Origin: Bigelowiella natans CCMP2755
Taxonomy: Eukaryota > Cercozoa > Chlorarachniophyceae
DNA length: 59,865 bases
Assembly: GCA_000320545.1 (NCBI GenBank)
Contig: ADNK01000579.1
Span: 1-59,865 of the forward strand
Direction: 5' to 3'
The notes under the pieces were generated by a model, which saw nothing but the letters and a program-made list of their open reading frames with translations, searched no databases and was not told the origin of the DNA. The position numbers were made by a program, and so were the translations under genes. Of the stretch, positions 12,549 through 25,467 are shown one piece after another (the first letter of the stretch is position 1; each line of letters opens with the position of its first letter).

Positions 12549-13654
12549 AGTAGTAGTGATAATAATATGCTACTAAACAACGTACATTGACTGCTGCTGC
12601 TCTTCAAGTTTTGATTGCAATTTTTTGATGATGAGGATAGAAACATCATCATCATCATCATCATCATCATTATCATCTACATCTGCTACATGAGCTGCTC
12701 CTTTATGTAGTTCGTCTCTGAGGAGATGATGCTGCTACTCTTGATAATATCGTATTAATGAATATTTCAAGTAGAAAGATCGTAATAGCTTGCGTTGTGA
12801 AGGCGGAAAACAAGAAATGATGATATATTCACTAGCATTATTCAAGTATAAAATTTTGGTTATTTTGTTGATTATGTGGAAAGATTGAGGATATCCTAGC
12901 CGTCATGTTCAAAAGATACTTGCATACCATCGATGGGACAGTAGAGAGGTATACTTACTTATTAACTTTGCTGCTTTAAAGAAAAGAAGAAAAACAATAG
13001 GAAGAACAAAAATAATATCATGGAAAAGAATAATTAACGATGTAGAAGATGTTAAAAAATTATAACATAGTTGTGATAATGAAGGATACTAGTGGGAAGA
13101 TGGAGTAGGAGGAGGAGGAGGAGTCGTCTCTCCCCTCTTCTTCTTCTTCTTCTTCTTCTTCTTCTTCTAGTTCTCTGTTTCCTTTCTGCTTCTTTAACAC
13201 CGCAAAATCATCATGATCATGATCGTCATCATCATCATTCAAGGATGGGTGGATGGATGGATTACACCCCAACTTATATAATAAAATATTAGTATCACTA
13301 TCTAAGTGATAAGAATTTATCATAATTTAGTATTGATAGTAGTAAGTTCTGCTACTTCTATTGCAGAGCAACAACAACAACTACTGATACTATCATTAAT
13401 CACAAGTATGATAGGTTTCTCTAAAATGGGAATGGCTTCATCTTGGAGCGAAGAGATGTATAAAATAGTCATTGATATAGCAGGTCATTGATGATGATGA
13501 TAATGATCATGAGTGTGATAAGAAAGAGAAGAGAAAGGGAGAGAGATCTTAGGATATATAAGACATCATCTTCGTAGAACTTCCCTTCTTCCTCCCCCTC
13601 CTCCTCCTCCTCCTCTTCATCATCATCATCATCATCTTCTTATTCTTCTTACCC

Positions 13655-13698
<44 letters not shown>

Positions 13699-14391
13699 AT
13701 TTCTCCTTGTCACTGTTTACTTGCTGCTCGTAGAAAATCATATGGATGTTTTGGAAACACAGCGAAGGTAACTACCTATCAGTGATTAAGAGAGAAAACA
13801 GAGAATGTATATAAACAGGAAGAGGGAAGGAGCAAATAGGTGTTAATACATCCTCCTCATCATATTGGAACATCATATTATATCGCTATAATTTAGCGGT
13901 ACTACCATTGGTATTATGCTATCATTCAATTTCTTATACTTTATTGACCCTCTTAATACGTGTTAGTGCATGCTGCAATGGAGTAGTTACAGTAGTCCTC
14001 TTCCTCTTCACTTCCTCCTTTTCCTTCAACCTCCATGCTTTCTTTTCTGATGAAATATTCGTCATATCTGGCGTATTGCTGACCTTTGTTTTCCTTTAAA
14101 ATGACCTACTATCTCATACTGTTGTTTTACCACAAAGCCGATTAATACACACCATCAAATAGCAAATATTGAGTAATCGATGTCGTAACTTGATGAATGA
14201 TAATGATATTAGTATGTTGATGATTATTCTTATTTTATTCAGAGATATGGTGCTATTTTTGCTATCTCAGTACATCTTAACAGCAGAGGTGGAAGTAGTA
14301 CAAAGTAGAAGTAGTATTAGACAGTAGTGTACACTTTGACGACGATGTGATGAGATAATGTGATATCTCTCTTCTTCACAATTAACATATA

Positions 14392-14435
<44 letters not shown>

Positions 14436-15146
14436 TTATAGTCGTTGTCAGTGTACAGATAATGTACCCACGAAAAAGCAATAAAGAAACCTGAGATCAT
14501 CGATGCCTCCTCCTGAAATAAATTTTAATAATTATTTCTTTTTAATTTATTCAGAATTTAACCAAAGTGATACAAAACAATCCAAGAGTTACAGCAGTAA
14601 TCGCACAGAGAATCGTTAGACGTAATATAACAACATTAATGATGATGGTCATGATGATTAATGCTACTGTAGTCGCTAAATTAGAAGTTGAACAACACAA
14701 CTTAAATTATGAAAAGAAAAGAAATACTGGTGCTGCCGTTGTAGAATAAATAGTGTTTGCCAGTAGCAGAAGTCGTAGCACTGTCTGTCTTCGATGATGA
14801 CGAATAATGGAAATGTATTTCTAGTGCATGTGATGTGTGTGTTCGTTGATGATGGTGATGATGCTAACAGTGGGAACCAACATTTTTACTGCGCCTGTGC
14901 GTTGTGGGTTCACAATTCACTCGTTCATTGTCCCATCGTTGTGTTTTGCTTCCAGAAAATAAGCACAGAGATGGAGCTGCTGCTGCTGCTGCCGTCGAAT
15001 CTGCAACGACGATATCTTCACCGCTTCCAGCTCCTGCATTATCATCTTCTTCTAGAGGGCGGCCTGACGCCAAGCATTCCTCTTCCTCGTCATCTTCTGG
15101 TATTGTGAGTAGTAGAAGATACCGAGCCATCAAATTAAAAGTGTAA
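10296..15146 (+). CDS. Intron-rich gene of unknown function, mostly helical product
   Basis: Small exons scattered among microsatellites. The last five agree in phase: an exon ending 13483 (encodes MASSWSEEMYKIVIDIA), 13734-13767 (NHMDVLETQR), 14243-14288 (DMVLFLLSQYILTAE), 14555-14621 (NLTKVIQNNPRVTAVIAQRI) and 14956-15146, a serine/alanine-rich tail ending RRYRAIKLKV before TAA. Upstream, a joined pair at 10751-10801 (TVAAYSIGKLCKDKHQHKTI) and 11185-11230 (GTSKYLIEAAARLSAQ) is followed by an exon starting near 11648 (FSGTKNKELIKPMLFLSSIL). Possible exons also lie at 10296-10387, 12042-12080 and 12907-12951. The helical, evenly spaced hydrophobic pattern suggests an ARM/HEAT-like fold, but I recognise no family. 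The start codon was not found, and the 7.3-8.9 kb exons may belong here. Confidence 0.6.
12205..12286. repeat. Two-copy tandem duplication, 41-bp unit
   Basis: GCATTTATCCACTGATTG and the following bases to GGATGGTG occur twice with no visible differences, 41 bp apart. A perfect copy pair implies a recent duplication. Confidence 0.95.
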
Positions 15147-15149
15147 TGG

Positions 15150-16640
15150 CAACTAGGCATTTACAGCAAAGAACGATTGGTGATCATGGCATGAGATGGC
15201 ATGAATTGACGGAACATGTGATTCATACTGACTATTGATAAATTGCAGTTGTAGCGTCAGCTGAGGTGAACCCAACCGAACATAAAGACGAGCGAGCTTC
15301 AGAAGAAGAGAAAAGTCGAGCAAACAATGTCAATCATTAACTCCTGATGATGGACAACGGACAAATTGAATGCAAGGGAAGAAATTGCGAATCGTGTGAG
15401 CTCGATTCACACTGACACAAGGATCAACATCTCACCATGCGTTTGCATGTAAATGCATTTCGATCCTCATCCCAATTTGCATTGCTGATTGGCCACACTG
15501 CCCTACACAACTCTAGAACTAGCTGATGCTGTTCTGATCGATGAATGTGCCAGGACCGCCACACCTAGCTAGACATGTGCGTGTGATGCGAACAAGCACC
15601 GCTTGAGATAGCTGCGGCGCGCAGCTAGCTGCTTGGTGCGCAATTGATTTTGTTTGGAAGGCCACGAGTGCAAGCGTGGTCCGTGCCCAGCGTGTTCCAC
15701 TCATTCAATCGATTGACTCGCCTGTGCATGTGGTGCTAGCGCCCGCTGCCTGTCAAAAATGACAGCTGCACGCTTGCAATCTGCAGGCTAGCAGGTCTGG
15801 CAAGGAATCACGAATGCGAACACCGAATGGAACAATTGCTGTGCGCAGCACAACCATTCTGTTCTAATGTATGAATGGTTGCCAATCGAATGTTTTTTGC
15901 TGCAATTGTTCTTTTCATTCGAATGGTTCAGCATCGATCGAATGCATTTGGCAACATGACTAGATGATTTCAGCGAATGAAGTGCAGCATGCGCGCAGGC
16001 GGCAAGCAATTTTGGTATGCCATTCTGGCATTGCTCGATCCTTTGGTTTTCCCTCACCTTTGTTCCACTCGCTTTTTGCAAACAGTTGGGCAAATGACAC
16101 CATTTGCATTCTGTTCGTTTTCGTATGAGTTTTCAAAGTCACAGTTTCATTCGACTGAACAGTGTCTGTTCGTTGATTGCTAGATTGCACAAGCAACAAT
16201 CACCATTTTCATTCGAATGAACGTGTTTGCAAACGATCACTTCATTGCACCTGTCCATCTCACAATCTAGGAATCGAGCGAGAGAGTTAAGGGGAGCTGT
16301 TCATCATGCCATTCCGACCGCAACTCGTACCGATCGAGAGACAGTGCTTGCGACGTAGATCCATGGTCGTCATCAAGGTTTTAGCTGCATGATCTTAGGC
16401 AGAGCATGATGTACGTGCTGTGCATGAGAACATGCACGGGATCTAATTGCAGCACGTACAGTCATCATCGATGCGAATCATGCATGGAATTTTGTGCATC
16501 ACTTCATGATAAATTCTGGATTGCACAGCGACGGTTTACTTTGCACAATTCTTCAACGTACATTGGCGAAATGATGCAGCTGAAAGTTGAATGATAGGGA
16601 GTTTACTTATCTTGTCAATCATGCCGCATTTTCCAGACAT
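15150..16640. other. TA-poor island enriched in CTAG, no gene recognised
   Basis: Composition changes sharply from the microsatellite field: CATTCGAATG-like and TGCATG words are common and TA is scarce. Between about 15361 and 16320 I count roughly twenty TA steps, about a third of expectation, and around half lie inside CTAG (for example CTAGCTAG near 15570 and CTAGCT near 15622). Open frames up to 100 codons occur on both strands but match nothing. It is probably a decayed transposable element of the same type as the 39.7-53.2 kb island. Confidence 0.5.
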
Positions 16641-16666
16641 TCTAACGCATCCTACAACTATCTAGA

Positions 16667-18699
16667 CTAAATTGGAGCTCTTCCATCATCCACCGTTTCA
16701 CCAATGGGAGAAGGATCGCAGGCTACTTTAGTGGTTACTTGTTCGAAATCTGGCGAATTAGGTTCTGCTGTGATACCACCAGAAACAGCTATGTCTTCTC
16801 CATCGGCGCCTTTCCCCGCTCGCTCTGCAGACACAAGCTCAATGCCGCCAACTTTCGAGTCTTGGCCAACCCGTCCATCTCCTGGATCGATGCGCTGCAA
16901 TTTATCACTGTGATGAAACTCAACGCAATCTTTGAATATTGTAATGAGGAAGAACCCAGCCACCATAGAAGCCATGCATAATATTCCTCCTACCGCTGTA
17001 CCATCGAGAAGAACGAATAAATTTTCACAGTAATCTCCAACAACAATGTTCTCGTAAGCGTTGCCAATCCATCCGCATGGTGTGTACTCATTTATAGTCG
17101 CAATGAAGCCAACAAAACCTTCGATCTGTAGGGTGGCGTTGTCTATCGCCACGCGAGACGCGTTGACGCTTGAGTCGATGAGATTGGCATCAGTGACAAT
17201 ATTATTGCACGATGTGTTAAACTCAAATTTATAGATTTCCAGCAAGTCTCTCTGAGTCTCCATGTCTCTATTGACACCAGTCAGTTCTGCTACCCGTATT
17301 TTGTTTTCTGATTTAACTGAGGCCGGTGTGTGTGATGGATAGTAGGTTGGATCGTTGGTTGGATTGGCCAATTGGCTTGACGTGTAGACGTATTTTGAAT
17401 GATCTTGAGTGAAGTTGTAGTATCTACCCACCGCAACAAGTGCTATACCAGATTTAGCAGTGTCTATCTGGCTAATAGCCTGGTTGAGTTCGGTCGTAAC
17501 ATTCATGGTGCTCTTTGCTTGCTGTAATTCTGCTATTGTGTCATTTACATCATCAGTATAGTTGAATGCGTTACGCAGCCCAAAGATGTCAATAAAGTTG
17601 GAGTCAGCGCTATAATCGTACAAACCATTGGCTGTAGTACGTTCGGGGCATGTGATAATCTTGTCTATCGTCTCTGCCAGGTTTGCAGTCACGTTATTGA
17701 TCGTAAAGTTATATTTAGAGTTAGTTTTGATTGTGGTCCGCATAGTGATGCAGCCTGCAGATGTGTAAGTACCATCACATCCACATGAATCGTAGACTAT
17801 CATGGAAAGTAACATGAAGATTCCCAAAATGAAGCAAAGCCATGCAAAAAAGAAGAACACCATATAGGCTCCGCAACACATGGGCCAACGTTTTTTACAC
17901 GGTGTGTAACCAATGAACATGATTATAAGGCACACCACAGAGACGGCAAACACAGCTGCCATGACATACTGCCCCCAAGATTCCGTACTAGTAGCAGAGT
18001 CTCTCCCATCTTCGGCATCACTCTCCATGTCTACATTTGCCTTAACCTGCTTTAGTAGAGAATTACCCACGTTTATCAACGACGTGTATATCGAATTCCA
18101 AGACTCATCCACGCTCTTCCTTGTCTCAACATCGAGATCATACGTTATTGTCGGTAAGATATTATTTCGCGCTGTTACGAGAGAATTCTTGGCCTTGACC
18201 AAATATGAGCGAGTGGAATTTGGAGCTATGAGGTCTTGTTGATCTACTGAAGGAATGCTAGCAGATGCGGGGAGAACGTTCGTGAAGTTGCCGCTTCCAT
18301 GGATGGTGTCAAGGTGAGATTTGATGAAAGTTGATTGATTGTATAGGACATACACAGTCGCATTGATCGAGAGGCACTGCGTAGTCGAGTTGTCTATTGC
18401 ATTGATGGTGGAGTTCATAGCTGTAATAATAGTTTGTGTCGTATCAATCAGGTTAATTACAGACTCAAATGTCTGATTCATGTTTGTCAATGAAGTATGT
18501 AGGAATTTTCCGACGGAAGATCCAGAGCACTTAGCAAGGACACCATATGTGCCTCCATTGTCAGCCTTTATCTGCTCAAGGCTTGTTCCTATTATTAGAT
18601 TAGGCCATCGGTGAATTATCACAACTGTTGTTCACACACCCACACACTACACACACACACTACATCGGTGAATTATCACAACTGTTGTTCACACACACA

Positions 18700-18734
<35 letters not shown>

Positions 18735-19676
18735 TACCCATCCTACTGACATATGATTTTCTACTGCTAAAAACAGTCATCGAATAAGAACTATTGCCAA
18801 CCATTACTTTCAATTCCGACATCGACTAAGAACTATTGCCTACCGCTTCTGAGAGTAGCAGGGACAGAACCCACACAGTAAAAATCTTCCCCATCTTGAA
18901 GAAGCTTGATGACATTATCAAATAGCCCATCAAGGTTGGTATATCTGCAGGAAAACAAAAATTATTTCCAAATGCTTTTCCTCCTCTGTTGAGGATCTGA
19001 TGTTTGTGGCTTTTTGCAAATTTGCCTAGCTTTACCGGAAGTTTACATGGAAAATATGGTACATAAATGGAAGGGTAAAAATTACGTACAATGTGGAGGA
19101 AGAAATGAAGACCAGAAGGATTCCAGCAATGCCGATGATGATAATCAAAGATGCCAGTAACAGCCAGCATATTCTATATTTCTGCTGCCAGCATGACTTT
19201 GAACGAAGTCTCTCCTTTCTGAAACAGAAGCAGCGACAACATTCGCAGCAGTAGCCCCAGCACATGAGGTGGAATAACATGAAAATGGAAAATAGGACGC
19301 CAAGGCCGATTCCAACGCCACCAGTCTGCAAAAAATAGCAGTAGTTCAAATTATCAGATCACTTATTTTCGACAGAGGTGGAGTGTAGAAGAAGAAAGAA
19401 GAAGAAGAAACAAGAAGAAGAAGAAGAAGAAGAAGAAGGAGGAAAAGAAAAGGAAGAAGAGAAATATAGAGGACAATAAAGTACCTGCACAAGAAGTTCA
19501 TAGGTGTATGTTTGAACGGAACTGTCGTCACTCCAGTCTTCAAACTTGACAGTGGCAGGAAAGTCCCTCTCGCCGATGGTTGCAGGTCCTCCCGGTGGCG
19601 TTTGTGCGCAAATTGACGTAACGCAGAAACTCAAACTAAGAAATACTGCCATCATTGATGACGAAGTGTATTGCAT
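16667..19676 (-). CDS. Prominin-like five-span membrane glycoprotein
   Basis: Four exons join exactly in frame: 19676-19485, 19325-19090, 18944-18844 and 18588-16667 (stop TAG), giving 816 residues, near the usual prominin length. The order is a signal peptide (first ~25 residues), TM1 followed by a cytosolic cysteine cluster (CCECCRCFCF), TM2 (ICWLLLASLIIIIGIAGILL), a large extracellular loop with many N-glycosylation sequons, the TM3-TM4 hairpin around CKKRWPMCCGAY, a second large loop, TM5 (GGILCMASMVAGFFLITIF) and a ~90-residue acidic/proline tail. This pattern is characteristic of prominins, cholesterol-binding proteins of microvilli and ciliary membranes. The gene is divergent to the histone-fold gene at 20843. 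Its role in this organism is inferred only from family. The topology match is strong. Confidence 0.88.
18606..18719. repeat. Two-copy tandem duplication, 57-bp unit, beside the prominin exon 4 acceptor
   Basis: CATCGGTGAATTATCACAAC followed by TGTTGTTCACACAC occurs at 18606 and 18663, each running into a CA repeat. It lies in prominin intron 3 just upstream of exon 4 and does not change the reading frame. Confidence 0.9.
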
Positions 19677-20842
19677 TATTCCTAACGGATTTTTAAATCC
19701 CCCTCCAGCTGGAAACGAATCAAGGCGAGTCTAAAATTGGGGGGAGGCTACTTGTTCACCATGAAAGATGAATCATTGCCGTTATTACAAGCCTGTATAC
19801 TTGTATTCTCCTTTAATTAATTTCTACGACAACACAAATACGAAATAACAGTGTGTAAATCACATGCGTTTATCGCACAACAGACTTCCTCGCTACCCTT
19901 TGATGGGCCAGACTAAAAATAGCTAAGATGTGATTGTCGAAATGAAAGTCATTTCTTTGAAATTGTACCAAATTGTCTTTTTTCTTTGTGAAATAAATAA
20001 TGCTGGCAGAGAACAATGCGATGCTCCTCTGATATTGGGAAAAAAAATCCAGATGGACTATGCTCGTAGTCTTGAAAACCAGAGTGAAACAAATTGTCCG
20101 TTGACAAAAAGTGTCCGAAATCCACATGGAAATCATCATCAACATTCCGAAAAGATCCCTGTCTTTCTTGTGACGAAAATGTTGTGACGACAACAAGTCG
20201 CACAACAGAATTACTGACCAGAAGATCAATGAAGCGAATCAAGCCAACCCCCACAAACTAAAAACACTCAACAAGCCAAGCGCTTTTTTATTTTTAGAAT
20301 TTGTAAAACTCAACACAACCTAGACTAAAAATCCCTCTTCTTTCTATCATTTCTTTTCTGTATTTTTTATTTAATTTTGTTTTTCCCTATGACGCATGAT
20401 GTGTTCCTTTTCCATTTTTAACTCATTATTTTGCAATTTATACGTGTTTTTCTCTGATAGATCTAAATATAAATAAATTAATTCTTTTTGAGAAGAAATA
20501 ATAATAATCTGGCGGCACCCACGTCCTCTCCTATTCCTCCTCCTCCTCCTCCTCCTCTTCCTCCTACTATCTCCTATCTCCTACATCACTACTGCACAGA
20601 AGAAAAAACAGCAGAAGCAACAACAACATCCGATAGATACTAAACGATCCAGAAGCCACAGAGGAGGGACCGCAACATAGATAAACGATAGAGCTTTTCC
20701 TTTCATTGCACTACAATCAGCTGTTGGCCACTCCTCTTTCTTCAGGTTCCAACACCCCCAAAACCTGGCCCCTCCTTCCCATTGCTACCCCTTTCACCAC
20801 TTCTGTAGATATTGAAAATTTGTTTCGTAGAAAGCTGTTAAA
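19677..20842. promoter_or_regulatory. Divergent intergenic region between prominin and histone-fold genes
   Basis: The two genes are transcribed away from each other, so both promoters should lie in this 1.17 kb. No clear TATA box or conserved element stands out. A CCT run lies at about 20540-20567. Open frames of 85-119 codons at 19870-20254 overlap on both strands and do not look like a real gene. Confidence 0.4.
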
Positions 20843-22185
20843 ATGCCCAAGACTGTGCCGAAGCGCTTGACGAAAGCCGAGTTGAAAAGACTGGATGCTG
20901 CAACCGTGGAGTTTACACGCGATGATGGGTTGGTGAAATCCTCTGTCGTGGACCTCCGCCTCCTTCTCTTCCTCCATCTTTTTTCCCTCCTCTTTCTCCT
21001 TCTCTTTCTCCTCTCTCCTCCTCCATCCACATGACTAAAGCCTCTTATCAACAAACAGCACAACAGACTGGGAGTCGCTTTTCAAGAAATATCCATTTCC
21101 AAACCGGAATAAAGTCCATCTGCAGGTGGGTGACGACATAGACATTTCTCTCCAAGCTGCTTAATGATTGGTTAATGACTGTGCCTCCTCGCCTTAGATG
21201 GAAGGTGAAAAACGCAGAGTCCTTGCTGTGAAGGATAGCGAGAGCCGTAGCTCTCGATCAAAGAGGAAGAGGTCACTCCCAAGTCGCTTAGCAGACGCTC
21301 AGGCAGCAGAAAGAGTTCTAAAACTTGCGAAAAAACAAGCTCGCTTAGAAACTGATGATGGCGGTAGTAATACGAGAAGATCGAAGAGGTCAAGAGTGTC
21401 GCAGAGCTCCCTTGATAGCCTTAGGAATAGTAAACCAGGAAATAAACAACCCAACATTAAGGCAATCTTGAAGGTGGTGACTAATGCCCCGAATTTAATC
21501 GCTATAATACTCCATTTAAATATAATTTATGCATTTAGGCAAATGCAGTTTCCTCAGTTATGAAGAAACAAAGATTGCAAGCTTACAAGCAAATTGGCAA
21601 GGAACAGCCGAAACTCTCATTTGGAAAGGTATCAAGACCAGCAATGTTTTTGTTAACGTTAATTAGAAATCAAATTGTGAAGCAGTACCATTTCTTGAGC
21701 AGACAAAAAGGATAATGCAAAACGTGACATCATCGACGAAGGTCCGTTAGTAAAATGTTTATGTATCATGGAAACGGCAGTTGTAGTCCAACTTTGCGAC
21801 GGCTGAGTTCGCGCCTTTCGCTATTACAGCTTTCAAAGGAGGCTGTCGCAATTGTATCAAAGGCAACGGAAATGTTCCTTTACTTTTTCGCACAGGTAGT
21901 ACGGAAACTCATTTTACAAAGAAAGATTTTAACCTAATCACCAATCTTATTGAAAAGGAAGTGAAACGAGTTGCTGCCAAGAAAATGCTGCAAAGTCCAG
22001 ACTGTGAACGTGCAACAAAGATTAGCGAGCATGCTCACTTTCTACGAGTCGCTTTATTTAACAATTACAGAGTAGTTGCACCCGAAGAAGAAGAGAATAA
22101 CAACAAATCTGAGAAGAAAGAGGGGGAGGACAAAAATGACAAAATGCAAGCTGAGGAGATGGTCACAAACGAAGCCAACAGCTGA
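20843..22185 (+). CDS. Histone-fold protein of the CHRAC/POLE4/NF-YC class
   Basis: Seven exons join in frame: 20843-20928, 21059-21125, 21198-21473, 21539-21628, 21703-21741, 21830-21895 and 21958-22185 (TGA), giving 283 residues. The first ~170 residues are lysine/arginine-rich, with runs such as RSKRKRSLPSRL and RRSKRSR that look like nuclear localisation signals. The histone fold follows: helix 1 (KTKRIMQNV), helix 2 (LSKEAVAIVSKATEMFLYFF continuing into EVKRVAAKKML), then CERATKISEHAHFLRVALF for the second loop and helix 3. The tail is acidic (PEEEENNN onward). The SKEA and KATE signatures are typical of NF-YC, CHRAC15 and Dpb3/Dpb4-like subunits, which pair with a second histone-fold protein in chromatin remodelling, DNA polymerase epsilon or transcription complexes. 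Which complex applies cannot be told. Confidence 0.8.
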
Positions 22186-22999
22186 ATTTGTTACACCTCT
22201 GTGTGCACCGTGTGCTGCTGTGATCGATCTCTTGTATCTGCTGGATCAGTACCCAATGTTTAGATGTTCATCAATGAACAACGCCTGTACGTCGTCACAC
22301 TCGCTACTTTAATTTTATTTTTGCACCGCGTTTAAAAAAGTCAGATCGAAATCATGTCCACAGAAATCTTTATTGACATCCACAATGCTAGAATGGTAAA
22401 CATGCAACTAAGCGACGCTTCACATAGCACCACATGACGTGCGCGTGGTGCCTGTTGTGCACATCTAGACATGGTTGTCGTATAGATGCACATCGTGTGC
22501 GCGTGTCCGTCCAGCAGATGTGCGACAAATAAATGTGCTCTGGCGGACCATGCACACACGCATGGATCAGCTTCGCGTGTTGCACGACGACATCGTGTCG
22601 TACGTACGTACGTGGACAGAACTGCACAGCCGCCGCTGTCTAGCTGTAGCCGCTTCTCTGCCCAGCCACAAAAGGGTGTGACCATTGATAAAAATTGTGA
22701 CACATCACACACCGTTGTTCACACACAATTTGATCATTTGATCACATCCATCTTGCACATGCATATGCACATGACCATGTTTGGGTGCGCGGCACGCTGC
22801 ATGCGAATGAATGACAGAAAGATACTTGCATGAGACCAGTCGCACTCATGCATACTAGCTGTCTTTCTGTTTTCTCAGAAAAATGTGAAGTTCATTTGAA
22901 TTAGTACATGTTGGATTCAACATTTCGGGATGCTGCACTCGAGAGTTCTTGTGATTATATCTACGACATGTGCAGCGCATAATCATCTGTTAATTCTGA
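22186..22999. other. Intergenic, partly TA-depleted island
   Basis: From about 22330 to 22870 the sequence is rich in TGTGCGCGTG-like words. Many remaining TA steps sit in palindromes (CTAG near 22467 and 22639, and a GTACGTACGTAC run near 22600). Frames of up to 123 codons overlap on both strands with no recognisable motif. This resembles a smaller, more diluted version of the transposon island. Confidence 0.45.
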
Positions 23000-24735
23000 T
23001 CAAGCTTCAGGATTACGGAAAAAACGACGGTATGCGTAAAAAGCACCAATCCATAAAAGTATATTGCCACTGCCAAGCAAAAGTACTCCTCCCACAACTT
23101 TGAACACTGTCATCACTAAAGGCCTGAGATCCTTAAGTCGTGTGGACTTTGCAGAATCTATCATTGCCTGGAAAATCGGACGTGCAAAAATAGCAACAAT
23201 AATGCGGTCCCATAAGAAAGTGCCGACCAGTGATGCTCCCACCAGACCCATGACTTGCCATCTGAAATGATCATCTGGAAATGGTTCCAAGTGGATGAGG
23301 GTGTTGAGCTGAGGAAAATAGCCCCATGCGCAGGTGGCAACGAGAGTGACGCACAAAAAGATTGAAAGAAACAGAGAATGATTTTCCATGAGTCCATTCA
23401 TCCAAGGTCGTCCTTTATAGTTGACGAATAAGATAGCGATTATCTGGGAGGTTTCAACCAAGAAGATAACTGTATTCATCAGATTTGGGAGGAATGGTTT
23501 CTCCCACATAGACCAAAAATCCCAATCTTCCTCAGCAGCCGCCCCCCCCTCTTCCTGAGCAGCAAGGAGAGCTGCCTCAGCTTCGTCGTCACGTTTATGA
23601 AACTCTACCACTTCCCTTAGCTTTTCCTCTCCCATAGTCGTAGTGGCTAGTGTCACAGCGTAAGACATACAAGCAAGATGAATAGCAGCCTGACCCAACA
23701 TTGACAAGAAAACAGCAGGGTCAAATAGCGATGAAAGAGGCCGAACTTTTGAGAGCGCATCGACTGGTTTGGAATAAGAGAACGATAAGGAAGCTATCAT
23801 GATCAGCCAAGATGATGCCATCATCTGTCGCTGAGAACTTCTTGCCCCCTCCAATGACAGAGCTGCTAGGGTGTAAGCAGTGATAATGCATTCCAGCATC
23901 ATGATTTGCTGCTGTTGGAGGGCTGAAAGCAATGTACAACGTCCTTGCCGAATCAAAGTAACCACATTTTGAACAGAAGGAGCTCGTGAAGTGAAAGGAG
24001 CAGCTACTGAAGCATCACCAGGTCTTACTGTTGGCAGAACGGTATCTTCGGTTGCTTCCGTTGGTTTTTCCTGATCGTACACGTTTCCATACTTTTTTGC
24101 AAGCTTTGATTTCTCCTCCTTGAGCTCGTTGTACATTCTAGACATCGTTGACCTCATAATTGAAAATGTAGCCATCACGCCAACATCTTCTCCTCTATCC
24201 TGTCTTGCCTTGATTTCCTCTTGCATCCATTCCTTCTGTTTACTCATAAGTTCTTTCTGTTTCTGTGAAAATAACTGTTTTTGAAGACGAGAAGCTTCTA
24301 GTGAGCGTTTCTTGAGTTCCTTGGTCATTAGATTCAACGACTCCTCAGCAGATTTCTCTTTACTTTCCACTGCAACTGACCCAGCATTCGTATTGCCATA
24401 CCTTCATATATCAGTAAGAATAACAATAAATTCAAGAAGACCATGATGCTACTTACTGCTGCTAATGGCTTTGTAACGAAGATCAAATATGGTAATATAC
24501 ATGATGATGAATATGATGAATATCATGAGAGTTATCATTATCTCAAAAGCGCAGCAGCAGCTGAATAGTAGCAGTATTAGAAGGCGTTTTGTAAGTAATT
24601 GTAAGAACAAATTAGATGGAGATAATAGCATTGGTAGTTTCTTGCTTCATAGTAGTTTCCATAAGCAAACAAAATCATACAGATATGACGTTGATTGCTT
24701 CTACTATTGTTATTATATCACCGTGGTAGGAGGGC

Positions 24736-24768
<33 letters not shown>

Positions 24769-25423
24769 AGTGCTACTAATAATTACTTAACTACTCAGTA
24801 ACAACATACCCGCTTAAAAGTGCAAGCCCAACATCAGCTTGCTTCAAAGCACCCACATCATTTCCCCCATCACCGCACATAAGAACGTGATGCTTTTTGA
24901 ATTCTTGCATCGAAGCTATTACGCGCGCTTTACCCTATTACATTAAATGTTCTTGTTGTTTCCGCTGCTGTTATTATCGTCGTTGTGTGTGTATGTAGGT
25001 GTGTATTGGTAGATAGATAGAAAGACACACGCAAGCAAGAATGCTTCCAACATATTTTCTGAAGATACACCTTAACAAATATCATCATCATCATCATCTT
25101 ACTTACTTAGTTAGTTAGTACCTGTGGTGACATCCTAGCAAAGACATGGAGACAATCAACGTGCTTCCATATCTCACCATCAGTTAACTCACTTGCTACT
25201 AATAGCGCCTTCTCAGTAACCATTAGAGTATGTTCTTTGCCAAGATCAGGTATTTTGGCCACGTCAAATGCAATTTTAACCTAATATATACAACGGAGAA
25301 GAAGAAGTAATAGCATTTGTTGGACAATAAGTGATAATATAATTAAATGATGATGGTGATGATGATAATGATGACGATGATGACAAAGATGAGTCGTCGC
25401 AAACGGTTTCTTCCTTCCTCCTT

Positions 25424-25467
<44 letters not shown>

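Larger units (their letters stand above)
6640..14440. repeat. Dense microsatellite field
   Basis: Dozens of pure runs of 20-45 bp. (TA)n: 8701-8738, 11566-11597, 11980-12024, 12380-12412 and 14397-14432. (GAT/ATC)n: 7757-7790, 9080-9110, 11765-11797 and 11928-11960. (TAC/GTA)n: 7049-7080, 10484-10510, 10976-11016 and 11239-11273. (AAC)n: 9240-9272. (GA/TC)n: 11293-11328 and 13652-13694. (TG)n: 11801-11832. (ATA)n: 12087-12120. (TTC)n: 13138-13168. Their amino-acid runs in translated frames are not genes. Confidence 0.9.

Noticed and set aside
21896-21957. Frameshift in the histone fold between FFAQ and a THFTKKDFN-like frame
   Set aside because: A 62-nt intron with GT/AG ends and a TTTTAAC-like branch sequence fits the phase and gives a continuous histone fold, so the extra frame is intronic.
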